64,000 nucleotides of DNA from Streptomyces fungicidicus (lineage in GTDB: Bacteria > Actinomycetota > Actinomycetes > Streptomycetales > Streptomycetaceae): NCBI RefSeq assembly GCF_003665435.1, contig NZ_CP023407.1, forward strand, positions 3,968,001 to 4,032,000. The letters are read 5' to 3'. Of this stretch, positions 34,509 through 42,953 are shown in pieces. The notes below the pieces were generated by a model, which did no database searches, had not been told where the DNA came from, and saw only the letters and a program-made list of their open reading frames with translations. Position numbers and translations under genes: made by a program. How positions within the stretch are numbered: the stretch's first letter is position 1; every line of letters starts with the position of its first letter.

Positions 34509-35312
34509 ATGAGCTACTCCGTGGGACAGGTCTCGGCCTTCGCCGGGGTGACGGTGCGGACGCTGCACCACTACGACAAGGCGGGACTGCTCTCGCCCGG
34601 CGACCGCAGCCAGGCCGGCTACCGGCTCTACGACGACGCCGACCTGGTCCGTCTCCAGCAGATCCTCTTCTACCGCGAGCTCGGCTTCTCACTCGACGAG
34701 ATCGCCGCGATCCTGAAGGACCCGCAGGCCAACGCCGTGGAGCAGCTGCGCGCCCGGCAGCGGCAGCTGAGCGAGGAGATCGCCAGACTGCAGCGGCTGG
34801 CCGAGGTGGCGGAACGCGCGATAGAGGTCCAGCAGACCGGGGTGCCCCTGACACCCCAGGAGCGCTTCGAGGTCTTCGGCGAGATCACCTTCGACCTGAG
34901 CTACGCCACCGAGGCGGAGCTGAAATGGGCGCGGTCGGACGGACAGCGCGAGGCGATGACGCGCGCGGCCGCCCACACCAAGGACGACTGGCGGCGGCTC
35001 ATGGGGGAGGCGGCCGCCTGGCGCGCGGAGCTGCTCGCCGCCTTCGACGAGGGCGAGCGTCACGACGGCGAGCGGGCCATGGACCTCGCCGAGGAGCACC
35101 GCCTGCACGTCTCGCGCTGGTTCACCTCCTGCCCGCCCGACATGCACCGGCGCATCGCGGACGACTTCGTCGCCGACCCGCGCGCCTTCGCCCTGGTCGT
35201 ACCGCCGTCGCAGCAGCGCCCGGGCCTGGCCGCCTACCTGTGCAGGGCGGTCCACGCCAACGCGGCCCGCCACGCGGCCGGCCGGGCCGACTCCGAGGAG
35301 GGGAACCGATGA
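34509..35312 (+). CDS. MerR-family regulator, TipAL type
   Basis: 267 aa. The N-terminus MSYSVGQVSAFAGVTVRTLH is almost that of TipAL, which fixes the start at 34509. Residues 1-70 are the MerR winged helix, 75-110 the coiled-coil dimer helix, and 120-260 the TipAS antibiotic-binding domain (LTPQERFEVFGEITFD, AHTKDDWRRLMGEA, RPGLAAYLCRAVHANAARHA). TipAS traps thiopeptides and other drugs and activates transcription. The stop overlaps the next gene (ATGA), so the regulator and a glycosyltransferase are made together. Confidence 0.93.
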   Translation: MSYSVGQVSAFAGVTVRTLHHYDKAGLLSPGDRSQAGYRLYDDADLVRLQQILFYRELGFSLDEIAAILKDPQANAVEQLRARQRQLSEEIARLQRLAEVAERAIEVQQTGVPLTPQERFEVFGEITFDLSYATEAELKWARSDGQREAMTRAAAHTKDDWRRLMGEAAAWRAELLAAFDEGERHDGERAMDLAEEHRLHVSRWFTSCPPDMHRRIADDFVADPRAFALVVPPSQQRPGLAAYLCRAVHANAARHAAGRADSEEGNR

Positions 35313-36514
35313 GGATCCTGATCGCCGCGGCCGGATCGCGCGGCGACGTCGCGCCCTACACCGGCCTGGGCGCGGCACTGCGGCACGCCGGACACCATGT
35401 GGCCGTCGCCACCACGGAGCCCTTCGCGCCCCTCGTGCGCGACGCCGGGCTGGACTTCCGCGGCCTCCCCGCCGACCCACGGGGACACGGCGGCGCGACG
35501 GACAGGCGGGAACTGATGCGCACCGCCGCCGCGTTCATCACCGAACTGGGCCAGGGGTTCGCCGACGCGGCGGCCGACGCCCCCGATCTGCTCCTGCTGT
35601 CCACCACCACGGCCCCGCTGGGCTGGCACGTCGCCGAGGCCACCGGCACACCGAGCATCGGCGTGTACCTCCAGCCCACCGCCCCCACCGGCGACTTCCC
35701 GCCCGTCGTCACCGGCTCACGCTCGCTGGGCCGTCCCGCCAACCGGCTGGCCGGACGCTTCGCCCTGCGCATGACCGACCGGGTCTACGAGCAGGCGGTG
35801 GCGAAGCTGCGCCGGCGCCTCCAACTGCCGCCGGAGTCCGCCGCCGCGACGCGCAGACAGCGGGAACGGGCGAACTGGCCGGTCCTGCACGGCTTCAGCA
35901 CGGCCCTGGTGCCCCGCCCCGCCGACTGGCGCCCCGGCCTGGAGGTGGTGGGCAACTGGTGGCCCCACCACGATCCGTCCGGCCGGCTGCCCGCCGGCCT
36001 GGAGGACTTCCTCACCGCCGGACCCCGGCCCGTCCTCATCGGCTTCGGGAGCATGGCGGCCGGCGACGGGGAGCGGCTGAGCGAGATCGCCGTGCGAGCA
36101 CTGCGCCGCGCCGGGCTGCGCGGCATCCTCCAGTCCGGCAGTGCCGGGCTCGCCGCCGACGGCGACGACGTGCTCACCGTCGGGGACGTCCCGCACGCCC
36201 TGCTGTTCCCCCGGCTGGCCGCCGTGGTCCACCACGCGGGGGCCGGCACGTCGGCCGCCGCGCTGCGCGCCGGGGTGCCCGCCGTCCCCGTGCCGGTCGG
36301 CGCCGACCAGCCCTTCTGGGCGGGACGGCTCGCCGCCCTCGGCGCCGCCACCGACCCGGTCCCCTTCCGGTCCCTGACCGCCGAACGGCTCGCCGACGCG
36401 CTCGACCGCGTCGTGAGGCGGCAGGGCCACACCCTCGCCGCGGCGCGGGCCGCGCAGCACATGGCGACCGAGGACGGTGCGGCCCGGACCCTCGAGACCG
36501 TCGCGGGCGGCTGA
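35309..36514 (+). CDS. UDP-glycosyltransferase, MGT/sterol-GT type
   Basis: 401 aa, GT1/GT28 fold. The N-terminus MRILIAAAGSRGDVAPYTGL is the acceptor-side loop; VLIGFGSMAAGD, GDVPHALLFPRLAAVVHHAG and GTSAAALRAGVPAVPVPVGA form the nucleotide-sugar domain, with the HHAGAGT loop binding phosphate. Relatives glycosylate macrolides or sterols. Coupling to a TipAL-type drug sensor suggests inducible glycosylation of a toxic compound; that is inference. It ends in a strong terminator. Confidence 0.92.
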   Translation: MRILIAAAGSRGDVAPYTGLGAALRHAGHHVAVATTEPFAPLVRDAGLDFRGLPADPRGHGGATDRRELMRTAAAFITELGQGFADAAADAPDLLLLSTTTAPLGWHVAEATGTPSIGVYLQPTAPTGDFPPVVTGSRSLGRPANRLAGRFALRMTDRVYEQAVAKLRRRLQLPPESAAATRRQRERANWPVLHGFSTALVPRPADWRPGLEVVGNWWPHHDPSGRLPAGLEDFLTAGPRPVLIGFGSMAAGDGERLSEIAVRALRRAGLRGILQSGSAGLAADGDDVLTVGDVPHALLFPRLAAVVHHAGAGTSAAALRAGVPAVPVPVGADQPFWAGRLAALGAATDPVPFRSLTAERLADALDRVVRRQGHTLAAARAAQHMATEDGAARTLETVAGG

Positions 36515-36518
36515 GGGG

Positions 36519-36545
36519 ACCCACGGGCCGCCGGCCCCCGTGGGT
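36519..36545 (+). terminator. Terminator after the glycosyltransferase
   Basis: ACCCACGGG and CCCGTGGGT form a 9-base stem five bases after the stop codon. Confidence 0.8.
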
Positions 36546-36639
36546 GTGCCGTGCCGGCCTGGGGTCCTTCGTTCGGATCGGGCCGGATCAGGGCGCGGTG
36601 CCGGGGCACGCGAGCCCGGCGTGATCCAGACGAGAGGCC

Positions 36640-36870
36640 CTAGTTCCGGCGTCCCCGGTTGCGGGGATGGTTGCGGGCCGTGCGCTCGTTGCCGAACTTG
36701 TACGAGCCGGTCCAGCGCGCCATCACCTCCTGCGCGTCGCCGGCCTCCACTTCCTCGGTGAAGCGGACGGCGCGCGGGCCGCGCAGCGTGGTGGCCGTGC
36801 GGCCCCGGTGGGTGATGACGACGGTGCCGTCGGCACGCGTCTCGTAGCTGAATCCGAAAGGTGCGGGCAT
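36640..36870 (-). CDS. Small conserved hypothetical protein, 76 aa
   Basis: ATG 36870 has GAGGTGG nine bases upstream, favoured over GTG 36882. The protein is one small beta-rich unit (PFGFSYETRADGTVVITHRG, TTLRGPRAVRFTEEVEAGD) with a basic C-terminus (ERTARNHPRNRGRRN). No cysteine, membrane segment or known motif is present. Short proteins of this pattern recur in Streptomyces genomes without a named function. It lies between two terminator-like repeats and appears to be a single gene. Confidence 0.7.
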   Translation of the reverse strand: MPAPFGFSYETRADGTVVITHRGRTATTLRGPRAVRFTEEVEAGDAQEVMARWTGSYKFGNERTARNHPRNRGRRN

Positions 36871-36935
36871 GGCCGGTTCCACCTCGTGTCTGTGGTGTCG
36901 TACGGGTGCGGTGTCGGTGCGCGGACTCCAGTGCC

Positions 36936-36986
36936 TCTCGTTCGGATCACGCCGGGCTCGCGGGGTCCGGCCCGAGCCGAACGAGA
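36936..36986 (-). terminator. Inverted repeat after the SARP gene
   Basis: TCTCGTTCGG (36936-36945) pairs exactly with CCGAACGAGA (36977-36986) just past the stop of the minus-strand regulator. Confidence 0.55.
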
Positions 36987-36990
36987 GACC

Positions 36991-38892
36991 CTAGCCGGTG
37001 TGGCGGACCGCGCCTGCCCGGACGGCCGGTGCCGGCGCGTGGGGCACCGGGAGGGGGAGCGGGACCGTTCCCTCCTCCTCGGCGAGGCGGGCGCGGGCGA
37101 AGAGGCGCACCAGCGGATGCAGCCGGTACCCGTACCCGCCGCGCCACCGGACCACCTCGCACCAGTGGGCCTCGGCGAGTCCCGCGAGCAGTTCCTCCGC
37201 CCGGTCGGGATCGGTTCCGAGCGCCCCCGCGGCGGCGTGCGGCAGCAGCGGGTGCGGGCCGAGCGCCGAATGGAACCGCAGCGCGCGCCGGCTCCGCGGG
37301 TCGAGCCCGCGGTACGCCGTCCACAGCCGGTCGGTCAACGACAGGTCGGCCAGGGTGAGTTCGGCGAGGGTGCGGTCGGGTTCGGCCAGCCGGTCCGCGA
37401 GCCTGGCCAGCGGCCAGTGCGGCCGGGCCGCGGCCCGGCCCCCGGCGACGCGCAGGGCGAGCGGAAGCCCGGCGCAGGCCCGGACGACGCCGGCCGCGGC
37501 GCCCGGCTCGGCCGAGACGCGGGAGCGTCCCGCCAGCTTCTCGAAGAGGGCGCGCGCGTCCGCCGCGGACATCGGCCCGAGCGGGGTGCGCCCCGGCCCG
37601 TCCAGTGCGTGCAGGCCCGCACGGCTGGTGACCAGGGCCGCGCTGCCGCCGGTCGCGGGCAGCAGCGGACGGACCTGCCGCTCCCCGGCCGCGTCGTCGA
37701 GGACGAGCAGCAGGCGCCGGCCGGCGATCCGGGTCCGGTAGGCGCGGACCCGTTCGTCGAGCGTGCCGGGTGTCCGTCCTTCCGGGACGCCGAGCAGGCG
37801 CAGCAGTGTGCCGAGCGCGTCCGCCGGGTGCAGCGGGTCGGGTCCCGAGCCGCGCAGATCGAGATGGATCTGCCCGTCCGGGTAGTGGTCCGCGACGCGG
37901 TGCGCGGTCACCAGGGCGAGTGCCGTCTTGCCGACGCCGGGCATGCCGGTCACGGTGTGGACGGCGGGGCCCGGAAGCTCCCCGGTGAGTGCCTCGGTCA
38001 GCCGTGCCACCTGCTGCTCGCGCCCGGTGAAGTCGGCCGGCGCGGGCGGCAGTTCGGCGGGTGGCGGCGGCCCGGACCGGCCCGTGGTCGCGCCGGTGGC
38101 CGGCGTGGCCGTGGTGCGCGGCAGCAGCGACGGGTGCCCGGTGAGCAGGGCCTGGTGCAGCCGCTGGAGTTCCGCGCAGGGTTCCAGGCCCAGCTCCTCG
38201 GCGAGCGTGGCGCGCGCGGCCCGGTAGGCGGCGAGCGCGTCGGCCTGCCGCCCGGAGCGGTACAGGGCGGTCATCAGCTGGCCGCGCAGCCCCTCGCGCA
38301 GCGGGTGGGCCGCGATCAGCGCCATGAGCTCGGGAATGACCTCGGAGTGCCGCCCGAGTTCCAGGTCGGCGCTCAGGCGCTGCTCCAGCGTGGTGAGCCG
38401 TTCCTCCTCGAGTCGGTCGCGTTCCAGGTCGGCGAGCGGGTCGCAAACCCCGCCGAGGGCCGTGCCGCGCCAGACGCCGAGCGCCTGGCGCAGCACCCGG
38501 GCGGCGGTGCCGGGAGTGCCGCCGGTGAGCGCCGCGGCGCCGCGCGCCGCGTACTGGCGGAACGTCAGGAGGTCGATCCCGACGCCCTGGTCCGGCAGCC
38601 GGAGCAGATAACCGGGGCGCCGGCGCTCCACCGTGACGGCGGGGCCGAGCAGCCGGCGTACCCGGGAGGCGTAGGTGTGGATCTGGGCCGAGCAGGTGAC
38701 GGGTGGCGACTCGCCCCACAGCAGTGCGGTGAGTTCGGTGTCCGGTACGACCCGGCTCCGGGCGAGCAGCAGGGCCGCCAGTACGGTGCGGGGCTTGGCC
38801 CCGCCCAGGTCGACCGGTTTCCCGCCGCGGTGGGCCTCGATCGGCCCCAGCAGGTTCAGGGTCAGGCTGTCCTCCGCGGCCACGGCGCTCAC
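36991..38892 (-). CDS. SARP regulator with NB-ARC domain (AfsR-like)
   Basis: 633 aa. The GTG at 38892 was chosen because the SARP domain starts a few residues later and because the GTGA overlaps the stop of the peptide gene upstream. Residues 9-100 are the OmpR-like winged helix (LNLLGPIEAHRGGKPVDLGG), 105-250 the bacterial activation domain, and about 290-560 an NB-ARC ATPase with P-loop GMPGVGKTALA (near residue 315) and LLLVLDDAAGE. The TPR region seen in AfsR is missing, so the protein ends in the winged-helix part. It is the best candidate activator of the biosynthetic locus that follows. Confidence 0.9.
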   Translation of the reverse strand: MSAVAAEDSLTLNLLGPIEAHRGGKPVDLGGAKPRTVLAALLLARSRVVPDTELTALLWGESPPVTCSAQIHTYASRVRRLLGPAVTVERRRPGYLLRLPDQGVGIDLLTFRQYAARGAAALTGGTPGTAARVLRQALGVWRGTALGGVCDPLADLERDRLEEERLTTLEQRLSADLELGRHSEVIPELMALIAAHPLREGLRGQLMTALYRSGRQADALAAYRAARATLAEELGLEPCAELQRLHQALLTGHPSLLPRTTATPATGATTGRSGPPPPAELPPAPADFTGREQQVARLTEALTGELPGPAVHTVTGMPGVGKTALALVTAHRVADHYPDGQIHLDLRGSGPDPLHPADALGTLLRLLGVPEGRTPGTLDERVRAYRTRIAGRRLLLVLDDAAGERQVRPLLPATGGSAALVTSRAGLHALDGPGRTPLGPMSAADARALFEKLAGRSRVSAEPGAAAGVVRACAGLPLALRVAGGRAAARPHWPLARLADRLAEPDRTLAELTLADLSLTDRLWTAYRGLDPRSRRALRFHSALGPHPLLPHAAAGALGTDPDRAEELLAGLAEAHWCEVVRWRGGYGYRLHPLVRLFARARLAEEEGTVPLPLPVPHAPAPAVRAGAVRHTG

Positions 38893-39068
38893 GGGCCCCA
38901 GATGTTGACCGGCTTGGGCTTGGCGGACGCGCCGTGCGGAGCGCCGACCACGGACACGTGCCGGTCGGACGCCGGCCCCCCGGTGGCGCCCGCGACGGTG
39001 AGGGCCGCGGCGAACACGGCGGTGACGGCGACGGTGGACGCGGTGAGCAAGCGGAACGAGAGTTTCAT
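38889..39068 (-). CDS. Small secreted peptide coupled to the SARP gene, 59 aa
   Basis: Not a shadow: ATG 39068 follows AGGGGG, and the product has a textbook signal peptide, MKLSFRLLTASTVAVTAVFA then AALTVAGA, with probable cleavage after A-G-A (residue 28). The mature peptide is about 31 residues, polar, and ends KPKPVNIWGP. Its TGA overlaps the GTG of the SARP gene by three bases, so translation of the two is coupled. This layout suggests an exported signal or sensor peptide for the regulator; no family is known to me. Confidence 0.65.
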   Translation of the reverse strand: MKLSFRLLTASTVAVTAVFAAALTVAGATGGPASDRHVSVVGAPHGASAKPKPVNIWGP

Positions 39069-39312
39069 CGGTACCCCCTGTGGACAAAACGGTCGTCTGG
39101 CTCCGGCCGGTCGTGCAGGCGTGTGCGCCGGTGGCCGGATCCGTCCGGGGCGGTCCGTGTGAGCGGTGCCCGTTTCGGTGGCACCACTGTGATCGTCGCC
39201 GGCGGCCGGGGACAGGGGTTACGCGTGTCAGGGAGCTGCAATGGCAGGACCCTGACAGGACGGACTCCCGGGGGTGGGCGGACGCGCCGGGAACCGCGGC
39301 GGGCCGTGTTTC

Positions 39313-39618
39313 TCAGCGCTCGCCCTGCCCCCCGAGCAGCTCGACGAAGAGGGGCAGCGGCACGGAGGAGTGCCTGCTGAACCGGGGTCCGTCCGCCGCG
39401 CAGCGGTCGAGGACCGTGTCACAGCAGCGCTCCGCCTCGGCCAGGGTGGGCCGTTCCACGAAGAGCACCGCTTCCACGGACCGGCCGCACGGCTGCGCGT
39501 AGATGTGCTCCACGCCGTCCCCCGGGCGGACGGCCGCCCACAGCAGGGCGCGGGTTTCCGGGAGCGAGGGCGAGAGGCCGCCGTCGACGACGGCAAGCCG
39601 GACGTTCACCAGATACAC
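39313..39618 (-). CDS. Small hypothetical protein, 101 aa
   Basis: GTG start at 39618 with GGGGCG upstream. One compact domain: VYLVNVRLAVVDGGLSPSLP, HIYAQPCGRSVEAVLFVERP, LAEAERCCDTVLDRCAADGP. The beta-alpha pattern could be an ACT-like or ferredoxin-like fold. No signal peptide is seen. It is divergent from the LuxR-type gene at 39771, and the AT-richer gap of 152 bases holds both promoters. Function is unknown; association with the regulators around it is by position only. Confidence 0.65.
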   Translation of the reverse strand: MYLVNVRLAVVDGGLSPSLPETRALLWAAVRPGDGVEHIYAQPCGRSVEAVLFVERPTLAEAERCCDTVLDRCAADGPRFSRHSSVPLPLFVELLGGQGER

Positions 39619-39770
39619 AACGTTCGCCCCACAAAGATTTTCCTGGTGTCACTGAAAACAGCACAGATTTCCGGCCATCGCATAGAGTGTGGCTCCACAG
39701 CGGCACTCTGGCCTGAAAAGACCGGAGCCGTCGGCGGTCGCCCGGGCCGCCACCCTTGGGGGAGGGAAGC

Positions 39771-40757
39771 ATGCTTGGGGAACTGGGCCTCGGTCCTGAC
39801 GAGGAGGCCGTGTACCGGACCATGCTCGCGGAGGGGGCGGGCGGCGTGGCCGGTCTCTGCGAGGCGCTGGGCTGGAGCGAGGAGCGCACCTGTGCGGCGC
39901 TCGACCGGCTGGCCGCCCTCTCGCTGGTGCGGCCGTCGCCGGACGGCGGTCCCGGCCGGGCCGTCGACCCGGAGGTCGGCCTGACCTCGCTGCTCATCGA
40001 CCAAGAGGCCGAAGTCCTGGAGCGCCAGCGGCAGATCAGGGCGAGCCGCCTCGCGGTGACCCGGATGGTCGCCGACATCCGCGCCTCCAGCGGCGGGGCC
40101 GCCGAGGTGCACAAGCTCCGGAGCATGGACCAGATCCAGTCGAGGATCGAGCACCTCGCCGACACCTGCACCACCGAGATCGCGGCGTTCGTCCCCGGCG
40201 GCGGGCAGAGCGAACGGCACCTGGAGGCCGCCCGGCCGCTGGACCGGGCCGTCACCGGCCGGGGCGTGCGGCTGCGGTACGTCTTCCTGGACAGTGCCCG
40301 CAACTGCCAGGGCACCCGGGCGTACGCGGAATGGCTCACCGAACGCGGCGGCCAGGTGCGCACCGCGCCCCGGCTGCCGTCGCGGATGCTGGTGTACGAC
40401 CGTGTCACGGCGATCCTGCCGATGGATCCGGCCGCCGCCGACCAGGGCGCCCTGGTGCTGCACGGCACCGGTGCGGTCACCGCCCTGATGACCCTCTTCG
40501 ACCAGACCTGGCAGCAGTCGTGCCCGCTGGGCGAGACCGTCCCGACGCGGACCGGCGACGACCGGCCGTCGCCGCCGGAGCAGGCCGTGCTCGGACTGCT
40601 CGGGGAGGGGATGACGGACGACGCGATGGCCCGCCAGCTGGGCGTGTCGGTGCGCACCGTCCGGCGCATCACCGCCGACCTGATGACCCGTCTGGGCGCG
40701 CGCAGCCGGTTCGAGGCGGGTGTGCTCGCGCACAGCAAGGGCTGGGTGGAGCGCTGA
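39771..40757 (+). CDS. LuxR-type regulator with TrmB-like N-terminus
   Basis: 328 aa; ATG 39771 follows GGAGGGAAG. The N-terminal 80 residues are a TrmB/MarR-like winged helix (LGLGPDEEAVYRTMLAEGAG, LGWSEERTCAALDRLAALSL). Residues about 90-240 include a coiled coil and a phospholipase-D-like sensor fold. The C-terminus is a LuxR/GerE helix-turn-helix (AVLGLLGEGMTDDAMARQLG, VSVRTVRRITADLMTRLGAR). This domain set is common among Streptomyces pathway regulators. It is a second candidate regulator for the locus at 42-56 kb. Confidence 0.88.
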   Translation: MLGELGLGPDEEAVYRTMLAEGAGGVAGLCEALGWSEERTCAALDRLAALSLVRPSPDGGPGRAVDPEVGLTSLLIDQEAEVLERQRQIRASRLAVTRMVADIRASSGGAAEVHKLRSMDQIQSRIEHLADTCTTEIAAFVPGGGQSERHLEAARPLDRAVTGRGVRLRYVFLDSARNCQGTRAYAEWLTERGGQVRTAPRLPSRMLVYDRVTAILPMDPAAADQGALVLHGTGAVTALMTLFDQTWQQSCPLGETVPTRTGDDRPSPPEQAVLGLLGEGMTDDAMARQLGVSVRTVRRITADLMTRLGARSRFEAGVLAHSKGWVER

Positions 40758-40829
40758 CCTACCCTCCGGCATGTCCGGTCACCGTCCCGTCCTCCTCGTG
40801 CGGTCGCGCGCCCATGGTGTCAGCAGGTC

Positions 40830-41813
40830 CTACTTTTCCTCTGCACCGGCCATCTGCAGGGTCTCCCGGTCGGCCGCGTCCCGCCCGCGGAACCAGTCGA
40901 TTGTCCGGATCAGACCGCGCTCGGTGCTGAACTCCGGTGCCCAGCCCAGCTCTTCACGTGCTCGCGTGGTGTCGGGCCGCCGGACGGAGGGGTCGTCGAC
41001 CGGCCGGGGCACATGGACGATGCCGGAGGGGGAGGCCGTCAGCTCGCGGATCCACTCGGCGAGCCTCAGGACCGTGACCTCCTCCTGGTCGCCGAGGTTG
41101 ACCGGCCCCGCGAGCCGCGCCTTGGTCATCCGCACCAGCCCGTCGACCAGGTCGGACACGTAGCAGAGCGAGCGGGTCTGCGAGCCGTCGCCGGCCACGG
41201 TGATCGGCTGGTGGGCGAGCGCCTGCCGGATGAAGGTGGGAACGGCGCGGCCGTCGTGGGCGCGCATCCGGGGGCCGTAGGTGTTGAAGATCCGCACGAT
41301 GCCGGTGTCGACGCCGAAGCTCCTGCGGTACGCCATGGTGATGGCCTCGGCGTACCGTTTCGCCTCGTCGTACACCGAGCGCGGGCCGACCGGGTTGACG
41401 TTGCCCCAGTAGCTCTCCGGCTGGGGGTGCACCAGGGGGTCGCCGTACGTCTCCGAGGTGGAGGCGAGCACGAATCTGGCGCCCTTGGCACGGGCGAGGT
41501 CCAGCAGGTGCCGGGTGCCCTCGGATCCCACCCGCAGGGTCTCCAGGGGGAGCGCGAGGTAGTCGACCGGCGAGGCGGGCGACGCCAGGTTGAGGACGGC
41601 GTCGACGCCCCCCGCGACCGGCGGCGCCCCCTCGCAGACGTCGGCCTCGATCAGCCGGAACCGGCTCTCACCGGCGAGATGGGCCACGTTCCCGGCGCTC
41701 CCGGTGACGAAGTTGTCGACGCAGACGACCCGCCAGCCGTCCGTGAGCAGCCGCTCGCACAGATGCGAGCCGACGAAGCCGGCACCTCCGGCCACCACCG
41801 CAGTCCTGGTCAT
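40830..41813 (-). CDS. UDP-glucuronate decarboxylase-like SDR
   Basis: 327 aa from ATG 41813 (GGAGGGA upstream). Extended short-chain dehydrogenase: NAD motif GGAGFVGSHLCERL, catalytic S/T then Y-x3-K in SVYDEAKRYAEAI, and substrate motifs RIFNTYGPRM and GDGSQTRSLCYVSDLV. NLASPASPVDYLALPLETL is the hallmark of UXS enzymes, which turn UDP-glucuronate into UDP-xylose. It could supply a sugar for the glycosyltransferases at 42954 and 35309. Epimerase activity cannot be excluded. Transcription runs away from the halogenase operon. Confidence 0.88.
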   Translation of the reverse strand: MTRTAVVAGGAGFVGSHLCERLLTDGWRVVCVDNFVTGSAGNVAHLAGESRFRLIEADVCEGAPPVAGGVDAVLNLASPASPVDYLALPLETLRVGSEGTRHLLDLARAKGARFVLASTSETYGDPLVHPQPESYWGNVNPVGPRSVYDEAKRYAEAITMAYRRSFGVDTGIVRIFNTYGPRMRAHDGRAVPTFIRQALAHQPITVAGDGSQTRSLCYVSDLVDGLVRMTKARLAGPVNLGDQEEVTVLRLAEWIRELTASPSGIVHVPRPVDDPSVRRPDTTRAREELGWAPEFSTERGLIRTIDWFRGRDAADRETLQMAGAEEK

Positions 41814-42161
41814 TCCCGTCCCTCCCTGGATCCCTGCGGAATTTCCGTGTGCAGGGGATGCCCGTGATATCTGCGGGGGAATTCGGTGAAGGCCCCCGGG
41901 CGTCCCGGTATTTGACCGCACAGGGAATTCTGGCGCAACGCTGCGTTCTTCACGGACGGCGGCGGCATGAGTTCCTCATGTCGGGTGTGAAGAACTCATG
42001 TCGGGTTCCGGGTGATGTCCTCATGCGAAATCGGTGACGCAGGCACTACCGGACGCGCCGGCCCGCGCCGCAGAATCGGTGCACCGAAAGCGGCAAAAGA
42101 ATCCGGGTCACCGGTCCGACGTATGGGGATCCGGCCGCACGCCACATGAGGAGCAGCCCGC
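41814..42161. other. Intergenic control region before the halogenase operon
   Basis: No gene is seen in these 348 bases. They hold the repeats described at 41966-42025 and the dyad AACGC-T-GCGTT near 41935-41945. GAGGAGC precedes the halogenase ATG. Confidence 0.6.
41966..42025 (+). repeat. Direct repeats, candidate SARP operator
   Basis: CTCATGTCGGGT occurs at 41975-41986 and again at 41995-42006, exactly 20 bases apart. CTCATG appears once more at 42020-42025, and its complement CATGAG at 41966-41971. Direct repeats on one helix face are typical SARP targets, though those usually have an 11- or 22-base period. Confidence 0.5.
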
Positions 42162-42917
42162 ATGACGCAGAACGCGATCACCGCAGCGAACGTCGAAGAG
42201 CTCATCGCCAAGAACATCACGGAGCGGTTCGACAACGACCACGAGGTCCTGAAGCTCTCCCAGCACTTCCGCCGCGAGGGCTACGTCAAGCTGCCCGGCC
42301 TGGTCTCCGAGGAGGTCTTCGAGGCGGTCGCCGCCGAGACCCACCAGCTGATCGACACGCACCAGAAGCGCATCGACATCCGTCTCAAGGAGACCGGCGA
42401 CTCGCCGCGCTTCATGTCCACCGTCGGCCAGAAGGCGATCGCCACCGACGGCTCGCTGATCCCGGCCGTCTACGCGTCGCCGGCGCTCAAGGGCTTCCTC
42501 TCCCGCCTCGCCAAGGAGGAGGTCATGGAGTGCCCTTGGGACGAGGAGAAGTACATCATCACCCGCCAGCACCAGAAGGGCGACACCCACGGCTGGCACT
42601 GGGGCGACTTCAGCTTCACGGTCATCTGGCTGATCGAGGCGCCCTCCCTGGAGTACGGCGGCATGCTCCAGTGCATCCCGCACACCGACTGGAACAAGGA
42701 CGACCCGCGCGTCGAGGAGTACCTGCAGCAGCACCCGATCCGCTCGTACGGCCACGCCCGGGGCGAGCTGTACTTCCTGCGCTCGGACACCACCCTGCAC
42801 CGCACGGTCCCGCTGAACGCCGACAAGACCCGCATCATCCTCAACACCTGCTGGGCGAGCCGCACGGACAGCCAGAAGGCGACCACCCACGAGACGATGA
42901 ACGCGATGTTCGACTGA
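42162..42917 (+). CDS. BesD/HalD-like Fe(II)/2-oxoglutarate amino-acid halogenase
   Basis: 251 aa, a cupin-fold oxygenase. The metal site reads H146-W-G148 and H213 (GWHWGDFSFTVIW, then LRSDTTLHRTVP), with Arg224 eleven residues after the distal His for 2-oxoglutarate. Hydroxylases have H-x-D; halogenases replace the Asp by Gly or Ala so that chloride can bind iron. In BesD the ligands are His137, Gly139 and His204, as I recall, giving the same 67-residue spacing. BesD relatives chlorinate free lysine and similar amino acids. Length fits. The gene opens an eight-gene operon, and a lysyl-tRNA synthetase is encoded in the facing operon. Lysine as substrate is inferred. Confidence 0.85.
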   Translation: MTQNAITAANVEELIAKNITERFDNDHEVLKLSQHFRREGYVKLPGLVSEEVFEAVAAETHQLIDTHQKRIDIRLKETGDSPRFMSTVGQKAIATDGSLIPAVYASPALKGFLSRLAKEEVMECPWDEEKYIITRQHQKGDTHGWHWGDFSFTVIWLIEAPSLEYGGMLQCIPHTDWNKDDPRVEEYLQQHPIRSYGHARGELYFLRSDTTLHRTVPLNADKTRIILNTCWASRTDSQKATTHETMNAMFD

Positions 42918-42953
42918 TTCGGGAAGGACGGAGGACGAGCGGGGAGAAGCAGA

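Noticed and set aside
38893..39087. N-terminal extension of the SARP protein
   Set aside because: The extension is Arg/Gly-rich out-of-frame reading of the peptide gene; the GTG at 38892 fits the domain start and the coupling.
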